A stretch of DNA of 64,000 bases, from NCBI RefSeq assembly GCF_900109605.1, contig NZ_FOAM01000001.1, positions 248,001-312,000 of the forward strand, given 5' to 3'. The translations under genes were made by a program, and so were the position numbers. This document shows, piece by piece, positions 8,957 to 17,476 of the stretch. The stretch's first letter is position 1. The number at the start of each line of letters is the position of its first letter. Source of the stretch: Xaviernesmea oryzae (GTDB taxonomy: Bacteria; Pseudomonadota; Alphaproteobacteria; Rhizobiales; Rhizobiaceae). The notes under the pieces were generated by a model that saw nothing but the letters and a program-made list of their open reading frames with translations, searched no databases and was not told the DNA's origin.

Positions 8957-10198
8957 TCACAGAAGCGAAAGCTGTTCCGGCTTGGGCTCGAACAGGCTTT
9001 TCAAGTCCGGCCGATCGATCAGCCGATGCGGCGTCCAGCCTTCCGCGACGATAAAGCTCTTCACCTTCTTCACCGAGACGTGCAGGCGCGCGAGATCATC
9101 CAGCCCGAGGCGGCGCAGGCGCCGGGCGGAGAGGATCGATTTTACCGCCTTGGTGCCGAAGCCCGGCACGCGCAGCAGCATCTCTTTATCCGCCTGGTTG
9201 ACATCGACAGGGAAGCGCTCGCGATGGGCCAGCGCCCAGGCAAGCTTCGGATCGAGGCTGAGGTCCAGCATGCCGTCGGGCCGGCGTTCCAGAAGCTCGC
9301 GCATCTCGAAACCATAGAAGCGATAGAGCCAGTCGGCCTGGTAGAGCCGGTGCTCGCGCATCAAGGGCGGCTTGACCAGGGGCAGGGCGCGAGAGGCATC
9401 GGGAATCGGGCTGAAGGCAGAGTAATAGACGCGGCGCAGGCCGTAGCTGCCATAGAGACGGGCGCTGGTGGAGAGAATCGTGCCGTCATCGGCTTGATCG
9501 GCGCCGACGATCATCTGCGTGCTCTGCCCGGCCGGGGCAAAGCGCTTGCGGCTCTTGGTCTTCAAGGTCGGCTCGCCCGCCTCCTCGATCAGAAGGCGGA
9601 CATTGCCCATGGATTTGCGGATTTCGGCCGGCCGCTTCTCCGGCGCATAGGCTGCAATGCCCGTATCCGTCGGCAGTTCGATATTGATCGAGAGACGGTC
9701 GGCATAAAGCCCGGCCTCCTCGATCAGGGCCGGTGAGGCCTCCGGAATGGTCTTCAGATGGATATAGCCGCGGAAGGAATGGGTGGTGCGCAATTCCCGG
9801 GCGATGCGCACCATCTCCTCCATCGTATAGTCCGAAGAACGGATGATGCCGGAGGACAGGAACAGGCCCTCGATATAGTTGCGCCGGTAGAATTCCAGCG
9901 TCAGCCACACGACCTCCTCGACGCTGAAGCGGGCGCGCTCGACATTGCTTGACGAGCGATTGATGCAATAGGCGCAATCGAAGATGCAGAAATTCGTCAT
10001 CAGGATCTTCAGGAGCGAAATGCAGCGCCCATCCGGCGCGTAGGCATGGCAGATGCCCGAGCCCTCTGTCGATCCGAGGCCGCCGACCCCGCCGGGTCCA
10101 CCCGCGTGACGCTTTGCCGTTCCGCTCGAGGCGCAGGACGCATCGTATTTCGCGGCGTCCGAAAGGATCGCCAGCCGTTCGTTCAGCGACTTCTTCAT
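8957..10198 (-). CDS. Putative DNA modification/repair radical SAM protein
   Basis: A 413-residue radical SAM enzyme of the family that accompanies UdgX. The [4Fe-4S]/SAM motif is C71-x3-C75-x2-C78 in NFCIFDCAYCINR, preceded by GICHAYAPDGRCISLLKIL. Near the C-terminus (about 335-390) a helix-hairpin-helix DNA-binding motif is visible (LLRVPGFGTKAVKSIL). The reaction is not known; HhH plus UdgX linkage points to work on damaged DNA. It is the first gene of the operon. Its ATG lies 11 nt from a near-consensus -10 box that overlaps a LexA operator, so the mRNA is likely leaderless or nearly so and induced by DNA damage. Confidence 0.85.
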   Translation of the reverse strand: MKKSLNERLAILSDAAKYDASCASSGTAKRHAGGPGGVGGLGSTEGSGICHAYAPDGRCISLLKILMTNFCIFDCAYCINRSSSNVERARFSVEEVVWLTLEFYRRNYIEGLFLSSGIIRSSDYTMEEMVRIARELRTTHSFRGYIHLKTIPEASPALIEEAGLYADRLSINIELPTDTGIAAYAPEKRPAEIRKSMGNVRLLIEEAGEPTLKTKSRKRFAPAGQSTQMIVGADQADDGTILSTSARLYGSYGLRRVYYSAFSPIPDASRALPLVKPPLMREHRLYQADWLYRFYGFEMRELLERRPDGMLDLSLDPKLAWALAHRERFPVDVNQADKEMLLRVPGFGTKAVKSILSARRLRRLGLDDLARLHVSVKKVKSFIVAEGWTPHRLIDRPDLKSLFEPKPEQLSLL

Positions 10199-10202
10199 GA
10201 TT

Positions 10203-10217
10203 GTTCATCATATGTTC
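10203..10217 (-). promoter_or_regulatory. LexA (SOS) operator, GTTC-N7-GTTC
   Basis: GTTCATCATATGTTC is an exact match to the direct-repeat SOS box of alphaproteobacteria (GTTC-N7-GTTC, read as GAAC-N7-GAAC in the gene direction). It overlaps the -10 hexamer of the radical SAM-udgX promoter, the right place for repression. Confidence 0.82.
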
Positions 10218-10235
10218 TATTTGACTGACCGTCAA
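10207..10235 (-). promoter_or_regulatory. Sigma-70 promoter of the radical SAM-udgX operon
   Basis: On the minus strand TTGACG (10235-10230) and TATGAT (10212-10207) are separated by exactly 17 bp, each matching the consensus at 5 of 6 positions. The expected transcription start falls within a few bases of the ATG at 10198, leaving no room for a Shine-Dalgarno. Confidence 0.75.
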
Positions 10236-10340
10236 GGCTGCGCTGGCGGGCAAGCGGCATGCTTCCTTTTTTGGAACGAAATCCGGAGGGCGCCGTTGTC
10301 TGGGCGAACCGTTCGACACCGAATTCAAAGAGGTTAGACG

Positions 10341-10901
<561 letters not shown>

Positions 10902-10939
10902 CGCGCACCCGATGATGCTGATCTGACACGAGAGGGAGA

Positions 10940-11452
10940 ATGACGATGGTTGACCTGACCAAGACCCGTAACGATCCGCTTCAGCAGCTCTGGGACGTTG
11001 TCGAGAACATCCATGCCGGCATGCTCGGCGTGGAGGACTCGCATCAGCACATGCAGCCCATGGCCCCCTTCATCGAGAAGGAAACCAATTCGATCTGGTT
11101 CTATACCAAGGCCGATACGGATCTGGTCCAGGCCGTTCGCACGGGTGACCGCGCCCATTTCTGCGTGATCGGCAAGGACCACGACTATCACGCCTGCCTG
11201 GCCGGCCCAATCGATGAGGAGCTGTCGCGCGAGCATGTCGACAAGTTCTGGTCGCCGCTGGTGGCCGCTTGGTACGACGAGAATGGCAAGGACGATCCGC
11301 TTCTGACCATGCTGCGCCTGCGCATCGAGGATGTTTCGATCTGGGCTTCCACCGGCAGCTCGGTGCGGTTCGGCTGGGAGATCGCCAAGGCCAATCTCAC
11401 CAACAAGGAGCCGGATGTCGGCGTCCACACGCAGCTGACGTTGCCGCATTAA
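10940..11452 (+). CDS. Pyridoxamine 5'-phosphate oxidase-like flavin-binding protein (general stress protein 26 type)
   Basis: A 170-residue split-barrel protein of the PNPOx-like family. The N-terminal segment LWDVVENIHAGMLGV, the substrate-side strands (SIWFYTKADTDLVQAV) and the central segment ARFCVIG-like 'AHFCVIGKDHDYHACLAG' match the general stress protein 26 group, which binds FMN or a similar flavin. KFWSPLVAAWYD is a typical helix after the barrel. It starts at ATGACG behind GAGGGAGA; the second ATG two codons on is an alternative. The position just after the PfpI-like gene on the same strand suggests co-expression. No enzymatic role can be assigned. Confidence 0.82.
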   Translation: MTMVDLTKTRNDPLQQLWDVVENIHAGMLGVEDSHQHMQPMAPFIEKETNSIWFYTKADTDLVQAVRTGDRAHFCVIGKDHDYHACLAGPIDEELSREHVDKFWSPLVAAWYDENGKDDPLLTMLRLRIEDVSIWASTGSSVRFGWEIAKANLTNKEPDVGVHTQLTLPH

Positions 11453-11621
11453 AAGATTGGGCCATGCTGGTTCTTCACCGGCGTGGCCGTGTCCTTCGAC
11501 CCCGGTTCGACACGCATCCGCCTTCGGATGCTAGGCGCAGCCGGGGTTTTGGCGTCCGACATCGCCGCCACGCCCGATATCCGCCGTTTCCCACCTGCCG
11601 CCGTTGAAAAGGTTCAGATCC

Positions 11622-13943
11622 ATGACGCAACCTCCGAGCAAGGAACCGGGTCCCGAGATCGAGCCCTATCGCGGTCCGGCCGGGGGCTGGGGGTCTGTCA
11701 CTTCGCTGGTGCGTCAGGCCAAGCGGGCAAAGCGGCCGGCAAGCGTGATGCCGGGCCTGGCCCAGCAGAACAAGCCGCATGGCTTTGCCTGCGTCAGCTG
11801 CGCCTGGGCCAAGCCCGCCGATCCGCATCCGGCGGAATTCTGGGAAAACGGCGCCAAGGCGACTTTCTGGGAGCTGACCTCGGACCGCGCCACCCCGGAC
11901 TTCTTTGCCCAGCATACGCTGGAAGAGCTGAAGACCTTCGACGATTACGAGCTGGAAATGACCGGCCGGCTGACGCATCCCATGCGCTACGACCGGGTCA
12001 CCGATCGCTATGTTCCAGTCGATTGGGATGAGGCCTTTGCCGAGATCGGGCGCGAGCTGGCGGCGGTCAGGCAGGAGGATCCGAAGACGGCGATCTTCTA
12101 CGCCTCGGGCCGGGCCTCGCTCGAAACCTCTTATATGTACGCGCTGTTCGCCCGGCTCTACGGCAACAACAACCTGCCCGACAGCTCGAACATGTGCCAT
12201 GAATCCACATCCGTCGCGCTGCCGGAGGTGATCGGCGTGCCTGTCGGCACGGTGCGGCTGCCGGATTTCGATCAGGCGGATGCGCTGTTCTTCTTTGGCC
12301 AGAATCCGGGCGTCAACTCGCCCCGCCTGCTGCATCCGCTTCAGGAGGCCGTTCGCCGCGGCGCCACCATCGTCACCTTCAATCCCTTGCGCGAGCGCGG
12401 CCTGGAGCGGTTTACCAATCCGCAGAGCCCGGTAGAGATGGTCACCCGCCACGAGACGGTGATTTCAAGCCAATATCATCAGGTCAAGGCCGGCGGCGAT
12501 ATCGCGGCACTGGCCGGTCTCTGCAAGGCGGTGCTGGCGGCTGACGATGCCTCGATGGCCAAGAGCACGGGCGGCGTGCTCGACCGCGCCTTCATCACCG
12601 AGCACTGTCATGGCTTCGAGGACTTCCGCGCCTTCATCCAGAGCACCGCCTGGGACGCGATCGAAAAAGAATCCGGGCTGACGCGCACGGCGCTCGAAAG
12701 CGCAGCGCGGGTCTATTGCCGAGCCAAGGCCGTGATCGGCATTTATGGAATGGGTCTCACCCAGCATAAGCGCGGGGTCGAAACCATTCAGATGCTGACC
12801 AATTTCCTGTTCCTGCGCGGCAATATCGGCCGACCCGGCGCGGGCGTCTGTCCCGTGCGCGGCCATTCCAATGTGCAGGGTCAGCGCACGGTCGGTATTT
12901 CGGAAAAGACCAAGCTGGTGCCGCTTGACCGGCTGGCCGAGCAATATGGCTTCGAGCCGCCGCGCGAGGACGGGCTGACGACGGTCGATGCCTGCGAGGC
13001 GATCATCGGCGGCCATATCAAGGCCTTTGTCGGGCTCGGCGGCAATTTCCTGCGTGCCGTGCCGGAGACGGAGGCGATGGAGGCGGCCTGGCCGCGCATG
13101 CGGCTGACGGTGCAGATCGCCACCAAGCTCAACCGCAGCCATCTCATCAATGGCGAAGTGGCCTATCTCCTGCCTTGCCTGGGGCGCACCGAAGTGGACC
13201 GACAGGAAAGCGGGCCGCAGGCGGTGACGATCGAGGACAGCACCTCCTGCATCCACGGCTCCAAGGGTTTCCACGCCCCGGCCAGCGAGCATCTTCTGTC
13301 CGAGCCGCGCATCGTCGCCGGCATCGCCAAGGCGACCCTGCCGGCCAATGCGAATGTCCCATGGGATGCCTGGACGGCCGATTATGCGCGTATCCGCGAT
13401 GCGATCGAAGCCACCTATCCCAAGATCTTCACCGACTTCAACAAGCGCATGTGGACACCGGGTGGCTTCGACAAGCCGCTCCCAGCGCGCGAGCGCCGCT
13501 TCGAGACGGAGACCGGCAAAGCCAATTTCAAGGTGCCGTCAGCGCTATCGGCAAGCTTTGCGGAGGATGGCCCCGATATTCTGCGACTGATGACGCTGCG
13601 CTCCAACGGCCAGTTCAACACGACCATCTACGAATATACCGACCGGTTCCGCGGCGTGGACGGAACCCGAAAGGTCCTCTTTCTCAATGAGAAGGACATC
13701 GCTCGGTTTGGCCTGTCGGATGGTCAGCGCGTCACATTGGAGACGGCGGTGGACGATGGCGTCACCCGGCGCGTCGCCGATCTTCGCGTGACCGCCTACA
13801 ACATTCCGGAGGGCTGCTGCGCCGGATATTATCCTGAATGCAATCCGCTCATCCCGCTTTGGCAACATGCCGAGCGCAGCAAGGTGCCGGCGGCAAAATC
13901 CATTCCCGTGCGCATTCTGGCTGGGGGATCGACCGAGCCCTAA
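11622..13943 (+). CDS. FdhF/YdeP family molybdopterin oxidoreductase
   Basis: A 773-residue bis-MGD enzyme of the YdeP-like branch of formate dehydrogenase homologues. Landmarks are FACVSCAWAKP near the N-terminus (Cys57 and Cys60 only; the usual four-Cys Fe-S motif is incomplete), Cys192 in SNMCHESTSVALPEVIG at the metal-ligand position, FFFGQNPGVNSPR, and the C-terminal MGD-binding segment around EGCCAGYYPECNPLIP. I use the ATG preceded by AAAAGG rather than an upstream TTG. In E. coli YdeP is linked to acid resistance; its substrate is unknown. No electron-transfer subunit or FdhD gene lies next to it. Confidence 0.85.
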   Translation: MTQPPSKEPGPEIEPYRGPAGGWGSVTSLVRQAKRAKRPASVMPGLAQQNKPHGFACVSCAWAKPADPHPAEFWENGAKATFWELTSDRATPDFFAQHTLEELKTFDDYELEMTGRLTHPMRYDRVTDRYVPVDWDEAFAEIGRELAAVRQEDPKTAIFYASGRASLETSYMYALFARLYGNNNLPDSSNMCHESTSVALPEVIGVPVGTVRLPDFDQADALFFFGQNPGVNSPRLLHPLQEAVRRGATIVTFNPLRERGLERFTNPQSPVEMVTRHETVISSQYHQVKAGGDIAALAGLCKAVLAADDASMAKSTGGVLDRAFITEHCHGFEDFRAFIQSTAWDAIEKESGLTRTALESAARVYCRAKAVIGIYGMGLTQHKRGVETIQMLTNFLFLRGNIGRPGAGVCPVRGHSNVQGQRTVGISEKTKLVPLDRLAEQYGFEPPREDGLTTVDACEAIIGGHIKAFVGLGGNFLRAVPETEAMEAAWPRMRLTVQIATKLNRSHLINGEVAYLLPCLGRTEVDRQESGPQAVTIEDSTSCIHGSKGFHAPASEHLLSEPRIVAGIAKATLPANANVPWDAWTADYARIRDAIEATYPKIFTDFNKRMWTPGGFDKPLPARERRFETETGKANFKVPSALSASFAEDGPDILRLMTLRSNGQFNTTIYEYTDRFRGVDGTRKVLFLNEKDIARFGLSDGQRVTLETAVDDGVTRRVADLRVTAYNIPEGCCAGYYPECNPLIPLWQHAERSKVPAAKSIPVRILAGGSTEP

Positions 13944-14089
13944 GGCTAAGGCACACGCCGGAAAGACAGCAGGCAATGAACGTATGACGCGTGTCCAAAT
14001 GTTTAAGTTTACTTACAATTATTAACTGCGTCCTAACTTTGCATTGCTAGATGTTGCGGTGAGCGTTCCTCAGGATCAGGCAATCATTC

Positions 14090-15967
14090 ATGGCCCTCTT
14101 CAATTCCAAGACGCAGGCGAAGCTCGCGGCTGTTGAAAAATCGCATGCCGTCATCGAATTTTCCCTCGATGGCATCATTCAGAGCGCGAACGAAAATTTC
14201 CTGAACGTGATGGGCTATACGATCGAGGAGATCCGTGGCCAGCATCATCGCCTCTTCGTCGATCCGCAAGATGCGGCTTCGCCCGACTATGCGGCCTTTT
14301 GGGCCAAGATGAGCCGTGGCGAATTTGACCAGCGGCAATATCGGCGCCTGGGCAAAGGCGGCCGTGAAATCTGGATCGAGGCCTCCTACAATCCGGTGAT
14401 CGTCAACGGCAAGCCGGTCAGCGTCATCAAATTCGCGACCGATATCACGGCGCAGAAGCTGAAGGCGGCCGAGGATGCGGGCAAGCTCAATGCAATCTCC
14501 CGGGCCCAAGCGGTGATCGAGTTCACGCCCACGGGTGAAATCCTCACCGCCAACGAGAATTTTCTCCAGGCGCTCGGCTACAGCCTGTCGGAGATCCAAG
14601 GCCGGCACCATGCCATGTTCTGCCCTCCATCCCTGGCCGATTCGCCGGAGTACCGCCGCTTCTGGGAAAGCCTGCGGGCCGGGGAGTTCGTCTCCAGCGA
14701 AGTGGAGCGGATTGGCAAGGGTGGGCGCAAGGTCTTCATTCAGGCGACCTACAATCCGATCTTCGACATGAATGGCCAAGTCTTCAAGGTGGTCAAATAT
14801 GCCACCGACGTTACGCCGCGCGTGCAGAATGTCGAGATTCTGCGCCAGGCGCTGCGGATGCTGTCGGATGGCGATCTGACCCAGCGCATAGACCACAGCT
14901 TCACACCGCAGCTGGAAAGCCTGCGGGTCGACTTCAACGAGGCGATCGCCAAGCTCGGCGAGACGCTGACGGCGGTTGGCGAAAATGCGCAGGCGATTGC
15001 CGCGAGCTCGGAGCAGATCCGTGCCGCCGCCAACGATCTTGCCCATCGCAACGAGCAGCAGACCATTTCGGTGGATCAGACCGCCTCCGCGCTGGCGGAT
15101 ATTTCGCAGACGGTGCGCAATTCGACGCGCCGCGCCGAAGAGGCCGGCCGTCTTGTCGCGGAAACGCGCAGCCATGCCGAGCAGTCGGGCACGGTGGTGC
15201 GTCGCGCCATCGGCGCGATGGACCAGATCGAAAGCTCCTCGCGCGAGATTTCCAACATCATCGGCGTGATCGACGAGATTGCTTTCCAGACCAATCTTCT
15301 GGCGCTGAATGCCGGCGTGGAAGCGGCCCGCGCCGGCGATCTCGGCAAGGGCTTTGCCGTCGTCGCCCAAGAGGTGCGGGCGCTGGCGCAGCGCTCCGCC
15401 CAGGCAGCCAAGGAGATCAAGGGCCTGATCGAAACGTCGAGTGTTCATGTCGCCAATGGCGTGTCGCTCGTCGGCGAAACCGGCACGGCCCTTGAGCGGA
15501 TCGTCGCGCAGGTTCAGGACATCAACGGCAATGTCGAGGCCGTAGTCGAAGCGGCCCGGGCGCAGACCGTCTCGCTCGATGAGATCAACCAAGCGGTCGG
15601 CCAGCTGGACCAAGGCACGCAGCAGAATGCGGCCATGGCCGAGCAGTCGAATGCCGCCAGCCATGATCTCGCTCGCGAAGCCAGCAGCCTGTTCGAGCAG
15701 ATCGGCCAGTTCCGCACCGGCAGCTCGGGCTGGTCGCCTGCGGGCAGCCGTTCGCAAGCCTTACCGTTGCACAAGCCACCTGTCGTCAAGTCACAGGTTG
15801 CAAAGCCTCCTGTGGCGAAGGCACCTGTCGTCAGGTCGGCCTCCGCCGCCGCTTCTGGCTCTGAAACCCTGCACAAGCCGGAAGCGACGCTTGGGCCGAA
15901 GCGTGTGCCGAGGACGGCAGGCGGATCCGCCGGTGTTGCCATTGCGGCGGATTGGGAAGAATTCTGA
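14090..15967 (+). CDS. Soluble PAS-PAS methyl-accepting chemotaxis protein
   Basis: A 625-residue cytoplasmic chemoreceptor without membrane segments. Two tandem PAS domains (about 15-125 and 137-247) share the repeated signature GxxxxANENFLxxxGY and end with the PAC-like segment VIKFATDITAQ / VVKYATDVTPR. A short linker leads into the MA signalling domain (about 290-545), whose hairpin tip is DEIAFQTNLLALNAGVEAA starting at residue 395. The tail (about 555-615) is a flexible Pro/Val/Lys-rich repeat (PPVVKSQVAKPPVAKAPVV) and the protein ends DWEEF, like the CheR/CheB-tethering pentapeptide of high-abundance receptors. PAS domains suggest redox, oxygen or metabolite sensing; no cofactor residue is decisive. 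The upstream region is AT-rich. Confidence 0.9.
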   Translation: MALFNSKTQAKLAAVEKSHAVIEFSLDGIIQSANENFLNVMGYTIEEIRGQHHRLFVDPQDAASPDYAAFWAKMSRGEFDQRQYRRLGKGGREIWIEASYNPVIVNGKPVSVIKFATDITAQKLKAAEDAGKLNAISRAQAVIEFTPTGEILTANENFLQALGYSLSEIQGRHHAMFCPPSLADSPEYRRFWESLRAGEFVSSEVERIGKGGRKVFIQATYNPIFDMNGQVFKVVKYATDVTPRVQNVEILRQALRMLSDGDLTQRIDHSFTPQLESLRVDFNEAIAKLGETLTAVGENAQAIAASSEQIRAAANDLAHRNEQQTISVDQTASALADISQTVRNSTRRAEEAGRLVAETRSHAEQSGTVVRRAIGAMDQIESSSREISNIIGVIDEIAFQTNLLALNAGVEAARAGDLGKGFAVVAQEVRALAQRSAQAAKEIKGLIETSSVHVANGVSLVGETGTALERIVAQVQDINGNVEAVVEAARAQTVSLDEINQAVGQLDQGTQQNAAMAEQSNAASHDLAREASSLFEQIGQFRTGSSGWSPAGSRSQALPLHKPPVVKSQVAKPPVAKAPVVRSASAAASGSETLHKPEATLGPKRVPRTAGGSAGVAIAADWEEF

Positions 15968-17476
15968 TCAGGCGGTGCGGCGCAGACTGGCCTCAGGATG
16001 CGCGGCGCCTGATGTGTCGATGTCACGCTTTGCTTCGGCAAAGGCGGCGCCGATGCCAATCAGAACCGGCTCGTCCACGCCGATGGCCGCCATGGCGCCA
16101 GGCATATCAGCAAGCTCGCCGATCCAGCGCTGCTCCGTCTCACGCGTGACCGCGCGCATGATGACGGCAGGTGTACCGCCGGACATGCCTTTCTCCATCA
16201 GCCGTTCGGCAATCGCGCCTGCCGTGCGACCACCCATGTAATAGACCGTGCTGGTGGTGGGATCGGCCAGACCGCTCCAATCGAGCGTATCGGGCAGCAC
16301 GCCTTTTCGCGAATGGCCGGTGACGAAGCGCACGGATTGGGCATGGTCGCGATGGGTCAGCGACACCTTCAGCCGCGAGGCCATGGCGCTTGCCGCCGTA
16401 ATGCCGGGCACGACCTCCACCGCGATGCCCTCGCGCTGGAGACGGGCAATCTCCTCGCCGGCGCGGCCGAAGATCATGGGGTCGCCGGATTTCAGCCGCA
16501 CCACATGCTTACCCGCCTTGGCGAAGCGCACCATCAGATCGTTGATGTCCTCCTGCCGGCAGCTTTCCCGCCCGCCGCGCTTGCCCACCAGCATGCGCTT
16601 GGCCTCGCGCCGGGCAAGCTCCAGCACCTCGGCGGAGACGAGATCGTCGAACAGGATGATATCGGCCGATTGCAGGGCGCGCATGGCCTTCAGCGTCAGA
16701 AGCTCGGCATCGCCGGGGCCGGCACCGACGAGCGTCACGCGGCCGGCCGCATCTGCCGGGCCCGTGGCCTGGAGATCTTCGGCCAGCCGCGCGACGGCCT
16801 CCTCCCGGGAGGTCGGTGCGGGTGTGAAGGCGCGGTCCACGACGCGCTCCCAGAAGCGCCGGCGGGCCGGACCGGGCTGCAGCTTTTCGGCCACGGCGTC
16901 GCGCATGGCCCGCGCCGCCTCGCCCCAGCTTTTCAAGCCCGGCGGCAGCAGCGTTTCGATGCGCTGGCGGATGGCCTGGGCGAGGATCGGGGCCGCACCA
17001 TCGGTGGAGATGGAGACGACCACGGGGGAACGGTTGACGATCGAGCCGAACTGGAAGCTGCAATGATCCGGCTTGTCGATCACATTCACCGGCACGCCGG
17101 CTGCGCGGGCGGCACAGGCGAAGGCTTGGCCTTCATCCTCGGTTTCGCAATCCGCAAGAGCCAGGGCTGCGCCAGGAAAGATGCCGACATGCCAGGGATG
17201 GGCGTGGTGGATCAGGCGGGCATCGCCCGCGCCATCGAAAGCCATCAGCTCGGCCATAGCCTCGCCCATCTCTTCGGCCGGGCAATAGAGGTTCACCTGC
17301 GCACCGCAGGCAAGCAGAAGCTCGGCCTTCCAGGCGGCGCCGTCGCCGCCGCCGGCGAGCACCACACGGCGCCCTTCCAGACCGATGAAAACAGGCAGTT
17401 TGGCCAGCGGCGCCATCCGCGCCGGGCGCGCCTTTGATGCGTGGACCTCACTCGGCGGCAGCGGCATGACAGGCAT
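15968..17476 (-). CDS. cysG: Siroheme synthase CysG (dehydrogenase/ferrochelatase plus uroporphyrinogen-III C-methyltransferase)
   Basis: A 502-residue bifunctional enzyme making siroheme, the prosthetic group of the NirB nitrite reductase encoded upstream. The N-terminal part (about 20-220) is the precorrin-2 dehydrogenase/ferrochelatase fold with VVLAGGGDGAAWKAE and NVIDKPDHCSFQFGSIV. The C-terminal part (about 235-480) is the SAM methyltransferase with VTLVGAGPGDAELLTLKA, RLKSGDPMIFGRAGEE and VVPGITAASAMA. The ATG chosen has AAGGGG 7 nt upstream and overlaps the end of nasA by 29 bp, so translation is coupled. Starts 9 bases and 60 bases further in are alternatives. It is the last gene of the nas operon and converges with the chemoreceptor gene, whose stop is immediately adjacent. 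Confidence 0.88.
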   Translation of the reverse strand: MPVMPLPPSEVHASKARPARMAPLAKLPVFIGLEGRRVVLAGGGDGAAWKAELLLACGAQVNLYCPAEEMGEAMAELMAFDGAGDARLIHHAHPWHVGIFPGAALALADCETEDEGQAFACAARAAGVPVNVIDKPDHCSFQFGSIVNRSPVVVSISTDGAAPILAQAIRQRIETLLPPGLKSWGEAARAMRDAVAEKLQPGPARRRFWERVVDRAFTPAPTSREEAVARLAEDLQATGPADAAGRVTLVGAGPGDAELLTLKAMRALQSADIILFDDLVSAEVLELARREAKRMLVGKRGGRESCRQEDINDLMVRFAKAGKHVVRLKSGDPMIFGRAGEEIARLQREGIAVEVVPGITAASAMASRLKVSLTHRDHAQSVRFVTGHSRKGVLPDTLDWSGLADPTTSTVYYMGGRTAGAIAERLMEKGMSGGTPAVIMRAVTRETEQRWIGELADMPGAMAAIGVDEPVLIGIGAAFAEAKRDIDTSGAAHPEASLRRTA

